From contig CM053266.1 in NCBI GenBank assembly GCA_028583415.1, positions 44,337,726 through 44,401,725 of the forward strand: a stretch of 64,000 bases of DNA, written 5' to 3'. This DNA is from Protea cynaroides. Taxonomy: Eukaryota; Streptophyta; Magnoliopsida; Proteales; Proteaceae. The translations under genes and the position numbers were made by a program. Shown in pieces: positions 1 to 12,400 of the stretch; the first letter of the stretch is position 1; the number at the start of each line of letters is the position of its first letter. A model generated the notes under the pieces. It made no database searches and was not told the origin of the DNA. It saw only the letters and a list, made by a program, of their open reading frames with translations.

Positions 1-248
1 CCTGCTGGTAAAGGATCCGTGGGTAAGTGGGGATTATCTGAAATGGGATCTGGAATCCTGCCACGATCTACTTGATATCTCTTCTGTATGCTAGCTTCAG
101 CCAGATCTTGTAACAATTCAAAAGCATTGTCCAATGGAACGCTGCAATGTTCCATCGCTGCAACTTCTGCCGACGCATGCTGCTGCCCAGAGAGCCCGCC
201 AGGAGGACTTGCCCCAATCATGTTTCCAGGGGGTCTGATGGGTTCTCG
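1..248 (-). CDS. Partial exon of an unidentified protein, running off the left edge
   Basis: The minus strand is open from about 248 to the window edge. It reads a gene-like, Pro/Gly-rich then helical segment (PPGNMIGASPPGGLSG, later AFELLQDLAEASIQKRYQ and RIPDPISDNPHLPTDP). Two in-frame TGA codons lie just upstream (249-254), while the neighbouring frame there reads NPFLAMGSMMTR. Either the exon starts at an AG inside 230-250 or there is a one-base frameshift. A plausible acceptor (TTGCAG) lies near 290. I do not recognise the family. The downstream part of the gene lies outside the window. Confidence is moderate that this is, or derives from, real coding sequence and low on the boundary. 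Confidence 0.35.
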
Positions 249-746
249 TCATCATGCTGCCCATTGCCAAAAAAGGATTCCCTTTGCTCCTGCAACTGTT
301 TCAATTATCACTAAACTAATCAAGGCGATCAAAAGAAAAAGATATGTCACAGTAGAATTTTTTATAGGTATGTTCTTAAGGCCTAGTCATTGGTACTTTT
401 GTGTGAATTAAGTCTCAAAAAAAGAAAAGATAAAGAAACAAACGATTGACAGACATTACTAAAGGACCAAATGGAACTTTTTGTGTTGAAAGCAAGAACA
501 AAGATACTGATCAGCAGTTTAGCTTCATGATGTTGCTTCAATCTCTGGTTTGAGAAATTCTCCATAAAGTCTATTTTAAGATCTAATAAAGGTTGAAAAT
601 GGCATTATCTTTCAGACATGCAATGGACATTTGGTTTCTTAAACTTGACTCAATGGCATTAAAGCTGGAACAACTGTCTTAAGGACCTAACTTTTCTTGT
701 ATATATGAAGAAGAGAGTGACTAAGTCACTGAGATCATCTTGAGTG

Positions 747-1082
747 ATGGAAGGAAATCATGGAAGATTTGGGGATGAACACAGTTCATTGTTTGATCAA
801 TTTGAACGGCTCTCCATTGAAATCAAACTTAATCAGGCCATACTGGGTAGGAGTCTTTCAGAGCCAAACATGATTCGATCCCTGGCGCCTCAACGGCCTC
901 AAGGCCTTCAATCACAACCTATGGTGTCACAAGTGCGACAAGGACGAAGGACAAGCTTGATGAAGGTCATGAAGAAGCTATTCAGACCAATTTTCAGTAG
1001 AAAATCTGGAAGAAGAGAAGACCCATATCCAAAGAATAGCTTGTCTTCTTACAAGACATTCAGCAGATCTCTAAGAGTTTGA
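747..1082 (+). CDS. Small basic plant protein, unknown function
   Basis: This single-exon ORF encodes 111 residues. ATG 747 is the first Met after an in-frame TGA (741-743). The N-terminal half is acidic and amphipathic (SLFDQFERLSIEIKLNQAIL), followed by a Ser-Glu-Pro segment. The C-terminal half is strongly basic (VRQGRRTSLMKVMKKLFRPI, RKSGRRED). There is no signal peptide or membrane span. A TATA-like stretch (TATATATG, about 700) lies 47 nt upstream, which leaves a very short 5' UTR. An AATAAA lies about 100 nt after the stop. I do not recognise the family. The organised composition and flanking signals favour a real gene, but a chance ORF cannot be excluded. Confidence 0.5.
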   Translation: MEGNHGRFGDEHSSLFDQFERLSIEIKLNQAILGRSLSEPNMIRSLAPQRPQGLQSQPMVSQVRQGRRTSLMKVMKKLFRPIFSRKSGRREDPYPKNSLSSYKTFSRSLRV

Positions 1083-1180
1083 ATCAACTGTTGAGGTGGT
1101 GTTCTCATCTGGTTTGCAATTCTGGTTTTAACTTTATTGTTCCCTCATGTGTCCTTTTGTAATTGTCTCCAAAACATACG

Positions 1181-1186
1181 AATAAA
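1181..1186 (+). promoter_or_regulatory. Polyadenylation signal AATAAA for the 111-residue ORF
   Basis: A canonical AATAAA lies 99 nt after the stop codon at 1082, in a T-rich 3' region. This is a normal spacing for a plant near-upstream element. Confidence 0.4.
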
Positions 1187-1189
1187 TCA

Positions 1190-3460
1190 TTAATGGTTGT
1201 AAAAACAGATAATCCTCATACAGAATCTGTTTGATGGTTTGCTCTGGTTCTCTGTTACATATTAGGACAAATCTTACTCTTAACTGCTTCTAGTTGTTGG
1301 GTTTCTTCATGGCTGATTTCCATTTTTAAACCAACATTCACTGAGAGAATTTTGACAAGAGAATATGCAGTTAGCTGGTTCTCATTTCTGAGATAAATCA
1401 TTAGTGATTCAGTTCTGCCAACATAGTACTAATTATCCGGCCGAATGGCTGGACCTCTTGAGTAGACTAGGATCATTTCCTTCATGAATTGCCCAGTTGC
1501 CCCTGATTCTGGCAGTGTCCAGAAGCAGAAGCTACACAAAATTGGTCTCTGGAGTGGGATTGTTATACATGAACCCCCTGTGTCATGACTCAGGACTCAT
1601 CTCTCTCTCTCTCTCTTTCTCTTGCTCTGTCTCCTCGACTTGCTCTTGGCAGCGCTTATTTCCTTTGATAGACAAATCTACAAGAACCCATCATCCTGGG
1701 CTGTTGATCTTGTTGGAAAAAATGAAAGATTACTCCAAAAGCAAGATTCTGGTTTTGGTTAGGAAAGTGGTAGATTAACCACCACGACCAAAAGAGAAGA
1801 TTTTTAATCAAATTTTGGTTGACGAATGTGAAAGGCCGCCAACAACCCCCAAGTGACAGAGAATATTGATCTGGTTGAGGAAAATGGGATAAGCTCCAGT
1901 AAGGAGCAGAAAAAGTTGAAAATTTAGTAGGGGAAGATGATGTCCCCACCAAGGAAGTAAGGATTTATTTCTTTCGTTCCAAATTGCATATTTTTCTTGA
2001 AAATTTTATTAATTTACCCGCAAACAAGCTGGCTGAAGTTCTTCTCTTTTTTGAGAAGGATGGTTGATTCCTGATGATTTCAGATTTGAACAATATGCTT
2101 ATGGAGTTCCACTCCTTTTATCGCTTTGGGGCTACTCACATGAGGTGTTAAAAGTGTTTTTTTTTTCCTGTTTTGAGTGCAAATAGAATGATTCTCATTC
2201 AAACCCAGAATGACGTCTATGCAGTTGTGGGGTCAAATGGACCCGCGGGACTAGTCAATCAGAGGTTTGGATGCCCGTTGTTCGCATACAAGAAAAAAAA
2301 AAGAAGGATAAAATGAACAATTGCCTTGCCCAGTTGGTTGGTTGGTATCCCGCTAATAGAGTCTAGACACCAGGTTATAGGTTCTACTCTTCTATCTTCA
2401 CTTCATGCCTGAAGGCACTGGATCAGGTCAGATGAGGCCATGTAGCTCTGCTGAAAGAAAGCTTTTTAGAATGGGACTCGATCCATCTGTAGTCACTCAT
2501 TACTCTGTTTAATGGGTATTGCAAGAGAGGGAGGCCTTTGGAGTGGATTAATCTCTTGAAGCAAATAAAGGATCTACTGCGAGCCTGATTATATCACTTA
2601 CAGCAGTTTATCAGCTTATTAAAATTGTTGAAGTGAAGTAGCTCTGCATATTCATGAAATGTGAGGAATAAGATTTGAAGTTGATGAAAGTATGTTGAAC
2701 ACCCTCCTTGGTCTTGCATTTATTTTTCCTGGATTGTGCTCATCAGATTCCGTAATATTTTCCTCTTTCCCATGTGAGAGGGCGCAGGCGGGCACTTTCA
2801 GGGCAGCATTCCTCTTCCTTAAGTTTAATATTTTAAGGTAACAATATTCAGAGCTTTATCGTGCCTCATCCATCGCACACATGACAAACTAAGAACTAGA
2901 TGAAACTCAACCAAATGCCCAGTTAGAAGACTCTTATTGGTGTTCCCACCTTCAGAATTAGGATTCAGGTCTAAGCCTCATTTCATCCAGTTCATTTAAA
3001 AGTCAAGAAAAAAACTAGCAGGACTGGTACCACTGGTAGGGATCTCTCAGTTGCAACACTCCCACTCAAGATCATGTAAGGATATAAAACATCATTGTCC
3101 ACTGAATTGACCACCCAATTTCACCAACTTGAACAAGACAAAAAACCACATACGGAAAAGTGATGGCAGATATATGTGTACGCTTACGTGTAGGAGATGG
3201 ATCAGAAGGCTGACTGTAGCTGGCCTGCCGGACATACCTAGCAATGTACAACTCAACTCAAGTCAACCGATCCCCTGCGCAGCTCTCAATCTTGAACAGT
3301 GCGGCAAACTGATATCATTTGAAAGGGTAGTCTCTAGTTAAAAGAAAGCTTTGCAATGATCACTTAAGCCTATCAAAAATGGATCACCATAGCAAGGGTA
3401 GTCCTTGGTAAACATAAATGGAAATTTTTTGCAATAAATGGGATTACAAAAAATTTGGAG
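1190..3460. other. Intergenic, no gene seen
   Basis: Open frames here are short and lack coding character. The stretch holds a CT microsatellite (about 1598-1622), a SINE-like unit (about 2310-2470), and otherwise AT-rich unique sequence leading into the 3' end of the EF-P gene. Confidence 0.6.
2310..2470 (+). mobile_element. tRNA-derived SINE-like unit
   Basis: An A-box-like motif (TTGCCCAGTTGG, about 2326) is followed about 50 nt later by a B-box-like motif (GGTTCTACTC, about 2381). This is the internal RNA polymerase III promoter layout of tRNA-derived SINEs. The rest does not fold into a tRNA. No TSD or tail was defined, so the boundaries are approximate. Confidence 0.35.
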
Positions 3461-3467
3461 CAATTGG

Positions 3468-6400
3468 TTAAGCGCGATTCATGTATTGCCCAGTTCTCGT
3501 ATCCACCAATATTTCATCACCAATATTAACAAACAACGGAACATTTACAACAGCTCCAGTATCTAGAGTCGCTGGCTTCGATCCTCCTGAAACAACATTT
3601 TATTTATCAGAAAACTTAATATATCAATCAGCATCATTGCATATCCACCTGAAACCCAAAGGTGAAACACGTACACGACAAACTATAGCCAATAAACTGG
3701 CAGTTAATTGACCTCCACAAAAACTAATTGATGGATTTCTTAATGGACTGTATTAAATTACCTTTGCTATCTAACCAACGACACTATTGATTCAATACTA
3801 ATGAAATTTTGAATTCACATTGGGTAAGGATGGTTTAGACGTTAGACTGATGTAGAGCTTATAGAGCAGACATTTCCTTCCTGGCACATACTCTATTATT
3901 CATAAAGGAAGCTTGTGTTTTTTGCCAAGAAAAAACTACTGCATTACCTTGTGCAGTGTCACCTTTAAGTCCAGGGTCCACATCAACCACAGTCAACTTT
4001 ACTGAGATGGGAACTTCAAAATCAATGACCTGTGTCAGAGAATAATGTCATGTTATTAAATCTGCATTGCAATACAAGCATGTTGAGTGTGTATATGCAC
4101 ACGTTTGAAGCTTTATGGATGGGGAAGTGCTACAAATATCAAGTAGAGGACTATTATATAAAAAAATAAGCTCAAGCATGCTGAAGCAACAATGGCTGTT
4201 GAACAGGAGGTGTTCTAATGCCACATGCACCAATAATATGATTCTCCATGCATATGTCACTTGTTTGTAGGTTACCTGAAGAAAGGATGAATTAAACATA
4301 ACATGGAGAATAGATAAAATGCATGGTAAAAATTACTTTTCCATTCCAAAAGAGCACAGTGCAGTCCATGCCCTCTTTCAGCCACTTAGTCCTATCACCA
4401 ACATCTGACTCATTCAAACGTACTTCTTCATAAGTACTCTGTGAAAGATAAAACATTCCAAATTTATTAAGTAAACTGAAATCAAATCAAAGTTTTTTAG
4501 TGTTCGCAAATTCAGAAACTATAAATTATAACTAAATACAAATTAATCACTTTTCATTTGAAAAAAGGAATCACACTCCAGTGTCATATAATAGATGTCC
4601 TATATTAACTATCAAGTTATAGTTTATCAGAGAAGTGTTTTTATTTGTATTGAAAAAATTATATGCCCACCATGGTGAAACGTCATAGATAAATACCAAA
4701 TAAAGGTTCAGATAATACTGTCAGTGTGGAATAAGAACCAAAGTGTTGAATAACAGTAATCACTCTAGGTAGTGGATGTACAGAATTCAAACAATATTGT
4801 ATTGTCACAGAAAAATTATGTAAAAAGTATGATAGACAATACCAGGTCCATGAACACAAACTGGTTCCCATCTTTGTATGTATACTGTTTGGTTTCTTTC
4901 AACATAGTGGCCTCCTTTATCTGAAGAAACCCCCCATATAAAAGGAATATTAGATAATTCGGTTACAAAATGGCAATATTAAATTAAAGGACTTTGGCAG
5001 GTCATATCACGCAAAACAAAACCAAGTTGATAGAAAACCAGAGCTACTGACCACTTGAAGAATTCAACAAGAAGCATTTCATTTCGTTAAGGCTTCTTAC
5101 TCATTTATCCACATATTTAGTCTCTTTGTTTTCGTGAAAATTATAATGACTTAATATATCATTTTCAAAAGGGAAAATTTTTTTAGATAAGCCATTCATA
5201 ACCCTCGGTTATGTCATCTCTTCAGGCTTCAGCCATGCAGAAAGAATGACATGGAGGTCAATCTTTAGATTCACCAATTAAAGATGCCATAAACCCTACA
5301 CAATAGAGAAATGCTTTGAGCAAGTTGAAATAAATTTATTCACAAGTAACATGTCCATGAAGGAAGTCGCATATTGAGTGTTTTTAGGTTTCTTAATTAA
5401 AATCCAATTAGATTTGGGATTTATTAGGCAGGAATTACCTGTTCAAATCCCTTGTTTTCTAAATATTTCCATAAAATTGCAATAGGTAAAAATGTCTACT
5501 TTTATGTGTTTTTTGAAGTCCCAACGACTCGCTAGTTGACTTGATGAGTCACTAAATCACACAAATTTTAAAATATATGTATACAATATTATTTGATGGT
5601 ATATGATATATAAAATTTAGGGAAATTTTCACCCACCTCCCCTGTAGTTTGCCTCAATAACAAGCGCACACCTTTTTTTATCAATTTACACTAACACCCC
5701 CTGCTGACACCCAAACATTAAGTAAACTGACAGAAATTTTGAAAGACTGTTGTACCCTCAACACCCATTCCCTTTCATATTTAATCTCTATTTCCTTTTG
5801 CATTTTAACCAGCGACATCAGTACGAGATTCCCCATTAAACAGGCGATTTAACAGAGAGTTTGATCCGACGTGAACCGAATCCCCAGTTTGCCCTTCACA
5901 TTTGCGATGTTGGGCTGGGGTGCCAGAGTTTTCTGCTTGACGATTCGAATTTCAGTACTCGAAAACTCCAGATTCTCACTTCAAGAATCGGATATTTCTA
6001 GTCTGTTCCGTTTCAATAAGTTCATACTCAGAGACAATTGGCAGGAGAGAAGCAAATGGAATTGTATGCCCGCAAAGAACTGCCTCTTCAGGAAGCTTTG
6101 GGTCATTTGACAGCAACTCCATGTCTTTAAAATTTTTTAATTCAGGTAGCTTATTTGATGTCATCTCAGAACCTGCACAATCTGTGGGGAGCCAACATGA
6201 CAAAATACATTATTTTCCTTCTTTACCACAGCAATCAAGAACTACGTTTTCTCTATCTCTTTCAAATTGCTTTTCATGAGTTGATAATTTTCGTGGATGA
6301 TTTAGGGCTTGCATTTTAGAGGTTTTGCAGATCTAATGATGGCAAAGTGATTTCACCAAAGACCAGATGGGGTTTTGGAGGCTCCATTTGCGTATCGTTT

Positions 6401-9400
6401 GTCAACAGATTTGGTCTTAAAGGGATTGCTGTTCGAATTCAGAGCTCAGGAGGTCAGGAGAGGTGAAAAAGAAAATTAAAAACTTCAATCATTACCATTT
6501 TTTGTGGAACCACTTGCCATGTTCGATATCGGTATATGGTGGTTTCTTATCCTTCTTACAGTACATGGAGAAGAAAAGAAGAAATAGAAAGGAGAAGAGA
6601 AGAGGAGTAGCAGGAGTGGAGAAGAAAATGGATAACAGAGCAAGAAGAAATCTCCGTCACTGTGATCGACGACGACGCTGAGGGTTTTTTTTTTTCTCTC
6701 CTATGGTTCAACCGAACTTAACTTCAATAAGTTTCAAAAGGGTATATTAGTAAGTTTACCCTTTTTAAAGGGTAGTCCTACCATTAAATCGTTTAAGATG
6801 ATGATATGCCATCAATTAACAGCCCTGTCAGAACGGACGGGGTCAGTGTGAACTGTGAACCATATTTCATAAAGTGAGGGAGGTTAGTGTAATTATCACG
6901 AAAAAAGGTGGGTAAGTGTTTTAAGCCAAACTACAGGGGAGGTGGGTGAAATTTTCCCTAAAATTTACTACACACAAGAAGTTACTTTGCCCGATGAGTT
7001 ACTTACCCCAAAAAAAAAAAACTTTGCCTGATGGGAAAGGCTTTGTGCATGTTCAAATAATCTCGTGTTTGACTCTTACAAAGTTGTTACGATGCATTTC
7101 ATCCTTTCCTTTTTGGATTTTTTTAGTTCAACATTATTGATACATGTGTCACATCAGATGATCTGACACAACCCAAACTAGCAAAGTGACCAAGTATACT
7201 ACAAATCAGATATAGTCAAGTCAACAGTTTTGAGTTCTTAGTTGACTTCCAAGTTTTAAACCATCGGTTGAAATTTGGCAGAATTTTGCCGAAATTACCA
7301 AAGTATTTCAGTTTCACAAGAACTCAGAATAAAATGACAATTGAAAGATTATATGCGAAATGTACCAAAAATACAGAAATGTACCAAATTTTCAACAAAA
7401 CATTTTGGTTTCAGCAAAGGAAGAAATCCAGACATTTCGAAACCAGGATTTAAACACAGTGCTCTGCATAGCCAATTCCTATGTGAAAAGGTTGGACCAA
7501 ACCACCCCAATAAGTTAGATAACAATTTCCACCACCATAGGAAAGTGCACTATGCACCATGTTGACCATAATGACAAGAAGAAGATGCACCTTCATGCAC
7601 ATAACCACTGTAACTCCTCGCATTGTATCCAAATGAACTCTGCTAAAAGACTCCGAAGAATGAGCCTCCAGATGGTTTGACTTATTCAAAAAAAAAAAAA
7701 AATTTTAATACATGAAGTTTATATAAGTTACCATAACATACAATATATTGGTAGTATATGGTATGAAATAAAATCTTACAATTCCACAGTGTCTTTAGGT
7801 ATGTGCCTTTCTTTTATTATATTTTATGTTTTCCATATTATTAATATATCATAGAATTAAATACAAGTTCAAGATTTTTTAAACAATACCAATCAACAGA
7901 CCAAGATCAGTCAAGTTGCACATAAAATATTGACACAAATTGGACCTCCCCCCTTGCCCTCTATTTTGCATTCTGTGATACTTTAACTTTCTAAATAACC
8001 CAGCAAACTAGCAAAACAGAAAATATTACGGAAAAAAAAACCAGTATATTTTTCTTTTATTAAGAATTCCCCAATTTTCCCAATAGACCTCAACAAACTA
8101 GCAATGTAAACCATTAAAGCATGTGTGTATGCATCAATATTTAAAGCATTTTTTTAGAAATTAATAATATCTTTTAAAATTCAGTTTCTTGTGGGTGAAC
8201 AAACTTTGGTCAAAGTAAGTGAAGTTTTTTTTGTCTGGGAGCTGAGACAATTTTCAGAAATTTCTTTCAATCCAAATATGTTTTTCTTTTGGTAAATAAA
8301 AAAAAAGTATATAAAGAAAATCCAAAGAAGATACAAAGCAGGATGCCAAAAAGGCCAACCAGGAATCAAGACAAAAGTGATCTACACAAGATCAAAAGGG
8401 AAGTCCTATCCACATTAAAATTGGATAGATAGATCCCAGGAATTAATAACGAGCATGTTCCACGATGTATCCAGGCAGAGACTAGCAATGAGGTAAGAAT
8501 CCCGCACTTCATACAAGATGGCTTCCCATATTTGACAAAGGTTCCTAAATATGGACTTCCAACACCTGAGATTTCGCTCCATCCATATATGATAGATAAT
8601 TGCGCAAAAGGCCAGTCTACCAACGGTATCACAAATAGTCTTTCCATGAAAAGCATTGTGGATCTATCTCCATTCCCTTTGGAAAGGACAAATATATCTC
8701 CTGATAGGCCAGCGTTGGCTAAGAACTCTTTCCAAAGGCTAGAAGAGAAGGGGCAATCGAAAAAAGATCATGAATGTCTTCAGTTGCTGACCAGCAAAGG
8801 CAGCACCTCGAATTCAAAGAAATCTGTCTTTGGATAAGGAATGATCTGGTGGGGAGGGAACTGGGTTACGACTCTCCACGCAATGAAGGCATGCCGAGGA
8901 ATGTGATCACCATAGCCCTTTTATATTGACAAAGGAAAAGAAAAATGCTGAATGGTATGCGAATCCAGGAGTTACAATAGCTACTGATGTATAGGTTTCA
9001 ATTTACCTGAAGTGAATAGTCCGAAACAATGAATTAATGTAATTTATGAAGAATATCCCGGATGTCCTGCTATGCCTTAAGAGTGAATTGGAAATGGAGA
9101 TATTTGTTATGTCCATAAATAAACAGGACTGACAGACAAAGTTTTTTTATTGCAAATATTGGTGACTAGAACATTAAAATCAAAATTGTAACAAGCAGGC
9201 GAAATATCTACCAAATAAGATCAATAGAATTAAACTGCAAAAATATATCAGTTCACAGTTCAAATTAAGATATTACCGTACTTCCAGCTCGAAAAGTTTT
9301 CTCAACTGTGTTTCTGGTTACATAATTCCGCATCTTGGTCCTCACAAAAGCTGCTCCTTTTCCAGGTTTTACATGAAGAAATTCTACAGGGGCCAGAGAA

Positions 9401-12400
9401 GAGCAAGGATAATTTTATTAGAAAAGAGAAAAGAGCATACAGTGCAGTCAGTTTATGAAAATACAAGCAGAATTCCATAACAGGTGACTAGCTCTCTATC
9501 CACAAAGTAAGGGTATAAATCTGGGAACGGAACCAACTGATTAAAAGCTGGAACCCATTATTAATGGGTCGATTCTAGTCCTAACCAAAAGGGAGATTTA
9601 TATTTTAGAACCAGGATTGGACTGAAAGATTAATCAGTTAGAACCAAACAAGAATCGATTACATACCGATTCTGGGGGTTTACATATGGGTGTTTAGGTT
9701 TTTCACTCACTACTCACTCTCTCAGTCTCTGGGGCCAAACATACTCTGGTTAAAATGGGCCATTGAGTCCGCAAGGTTTATATTTCATAGAATTTTGTGT
9801 GATATTGCCAAAGATTGGGTATAGGCCAAATTTATGGGCTAAAAAAAATACTTGCTTGGGCTTAATTGACAGTTGTTTTGGTCTCCGGATAATTAAGAAC
9901 CAGAACCGGAACAGGACTATCCCATTATTAATTGGCCTGGTTCCAAGCTTTTGGAACCGATTAGTCAATTGGGACAGTTCTCTAGCCCAAAAAAGGCAGA
10001 ACCATTTAAGATCTGTCCAAGTTTTCACACCCATCACAAAGCATAAGTGTTGCTTGAATCAAATAGGGGTCAAAATGACACTATAAGGGCTAAAAAAAAA
10101 AAGAGGGAAAAAAAAGGTATGTTTAAGACTTTTTAGGGTGTCTCCACAGGACTAAGGACGGGAAGGAAGAAAGCAAGTGGATCTGCATGTTATATTGTTA
10201 TCCACTCCTTTAAATTTTTTGTTCCTCTAATTCAATAGCTACAGTTAAGGGATAAAGTAATAATGAAGAGTCCTTGTCCTGAAGATGATGACAATTTTGT
10301 GTGCTTCAACTAGATACCAAAAGAAACAGAATGTCTTCTTTTCAAGGCCATAAAAACTGTAGAACTGGAAAAGGGTGATAAATAGATAATCTGGATGAAG
10401 TGTTATTCTATACAAGCTATAGGCTGATGATCCAATTACATTTACGTGTACCAGATCATTAAGTGCAAAGTAGCATTTGACATAAGATGATGATAAAATA
10501 GAAGGTGCACGAATAAAGGACTATTAATACTTTTCCCATTTTGAATAATATTAATATTATTATTAGGGAAAATTCACCCACTCCCCCTGTACTTTGCTTT
10601 TATGTCACCCAACCCCCAACTTCGTGATTAATTTCAGGTGCACTCCCATCGTAAAGTTGACTAACAGAAAATGCAAAATTACCCAATTACCTTCTCTAAT
10701 AACTTGACAATCAAATAACAATTTGGGAATCCAGTCGAAAGAAAAAGAAAATGAGTGTTTAAGAGGGTAAATATGTCATTTATTAATGGTTTGGGAGAGG
10801 GTAAGAAAGTAACTAAACAAATTTGAAAGGGTAGTTTTGTCATTAGAAAATTATAGACAATGCCACATCATCACCTAACAAACCTGTCTGTTATGATAGG
10901 GTCTGTCTGATACATATTTAACAAATGAGGGGGGTGCGTGAAATTAATCGCGAAGTTGGGGGTTGGGTGACTTAAAAACAAAGTACAGGAGGGATGAAAT
11001 TTTCCCTTATTATTATTACTATATCGTTATCATTATCATCATTCTTTCTTCTTTCTTCTTTCTTTCTTTCTTTCTTTTTCCATCTATCAATTTGGTTTCT
11101 TCTTGTTCAATTTCTTCCTTTTTCCCTCCTGGTGGTGAGTTTGTGATACCCACCAAAGGACATTTGGCTAGGGGCATTATTAGGTAGATAGCAGAAAATG
11201 TCCCAAACAAAACTGGTGCCACCGCTGTTTGGGCTCATGTAATGCAGGAATTAACACTGTAGATACACATGGACAAAACAAAAATGCAGTAGTGCAAGTT
11301 AAAAGAAAATAAAGCCAATGTATTATTTGAAGCATAGAGTTCTACAACATTTTCAGAGAAAATAGACTACTAAATTTCCTACCAGCTACCTCACCAACAA
11401 AAAGGGACAGGCACTCTATTGACACTTGACAGACAATCTTCGTTCATTTTGCTTTAGCCAGGAGGATTAACTCCAAACAAATGGAAACCACTAGTGAGCC
11501 TAAATATTGCTTTACTAATAGATAAATAAGAATCTTAACCTACATTGTTGTCATGAAGATTGACTTCACAGCCCACAATATTTACCCCTAGATTGTTTTC
11601 TTGAATCCGTATCCTTGCAACAATTGAACGCTACAATGGACTAATTGACGTAATTATCAGTGGTAACCCATCTTTTGCAACCTTCTCAAACCAAATTCCA
11701 CATCTTCTTACCTTCCCCAGATGCTTAAAAGTTTGAAGCGACCCATTCAACAATTAGACCACTATGGATAAATAAGTTCTAAAATAACTTCAAAATACCA
11801 AGCGAAAACAAAAGAACGATGACATCATAACCATAAAAGACCAAATGGTGTGCTATATATTTGAGAAGTGAAAGATTTCTGAATTACAATGGTCCCCAAC
11901 CCCAAGTCCCAAAGTAAGACTAGGAGCAACTATCCTTGCGCATTGTTTTTACCCAACAATTAGAAGAAGCCATTGGGTAAAGGTGATGGGGCAGAGAAGC
12001 AACAACTTTAATTCATTAACATAGTTATATTACAAACAACTGATTCAACTGAACTGAAATCTGAAGTCACTGAGATTCCAAGATACCGTGAATTAAGACA
12101 ATTATTTCAGTAAAATTAAACTAGAATTTGTAAACAACAAATAAGAAAAAATTGCCAGGGGAGAAAGAAAAATATATAAGTGGAGAAATAAAAATATATA
12201 AGTACTGACCTTCCAAGAGAAACAAAAGAACGATGACATCATAGCCATAAAAAACCAAATTGTGAGATATATATTTGAGAAGCGAAAGATTTCTGAATTA
12301 AAATGGTCCCCTCCCCCCAGTCCCAAAGTAAGATTAGGAGCAACTATCCTTGCACATTGCTTTTACCGAACAACCAGATGAAGCCATGGGTAAAGATGAT

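Larger units (their letters stand above)
4921..9276 (-). other. EF-P intron 3, 4.36 kb, transposon-filled
   Basis: The intron is bounded by a GTAATA donor on the exon 3 side and a CAG acceptor on the exon 4 side. It contains a TIR element (5619-6959), an L1 3' fragment (about 8285-8930) and AT-rich sequence with homopolymer runs. No extra exon is needed, because exons 3 and 4 join in phase 0. Confidence 0.8.

Noticed and set aside
8532..8837. 101-codon plus-strand ORF
   Set aside because: It is antisense to a LINE zf-RVT remnant, and the minus-strand reading carries the recognisable domain.
9763..10086. 107-codon ORF (+) with a 95-codon ORF on the opposite strand
   Set aside because: Both lie in an imperfect inverted repeat inside EF-P intron 2, and open frames on both strands reflect the repeat's composition. 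No domain is visible.
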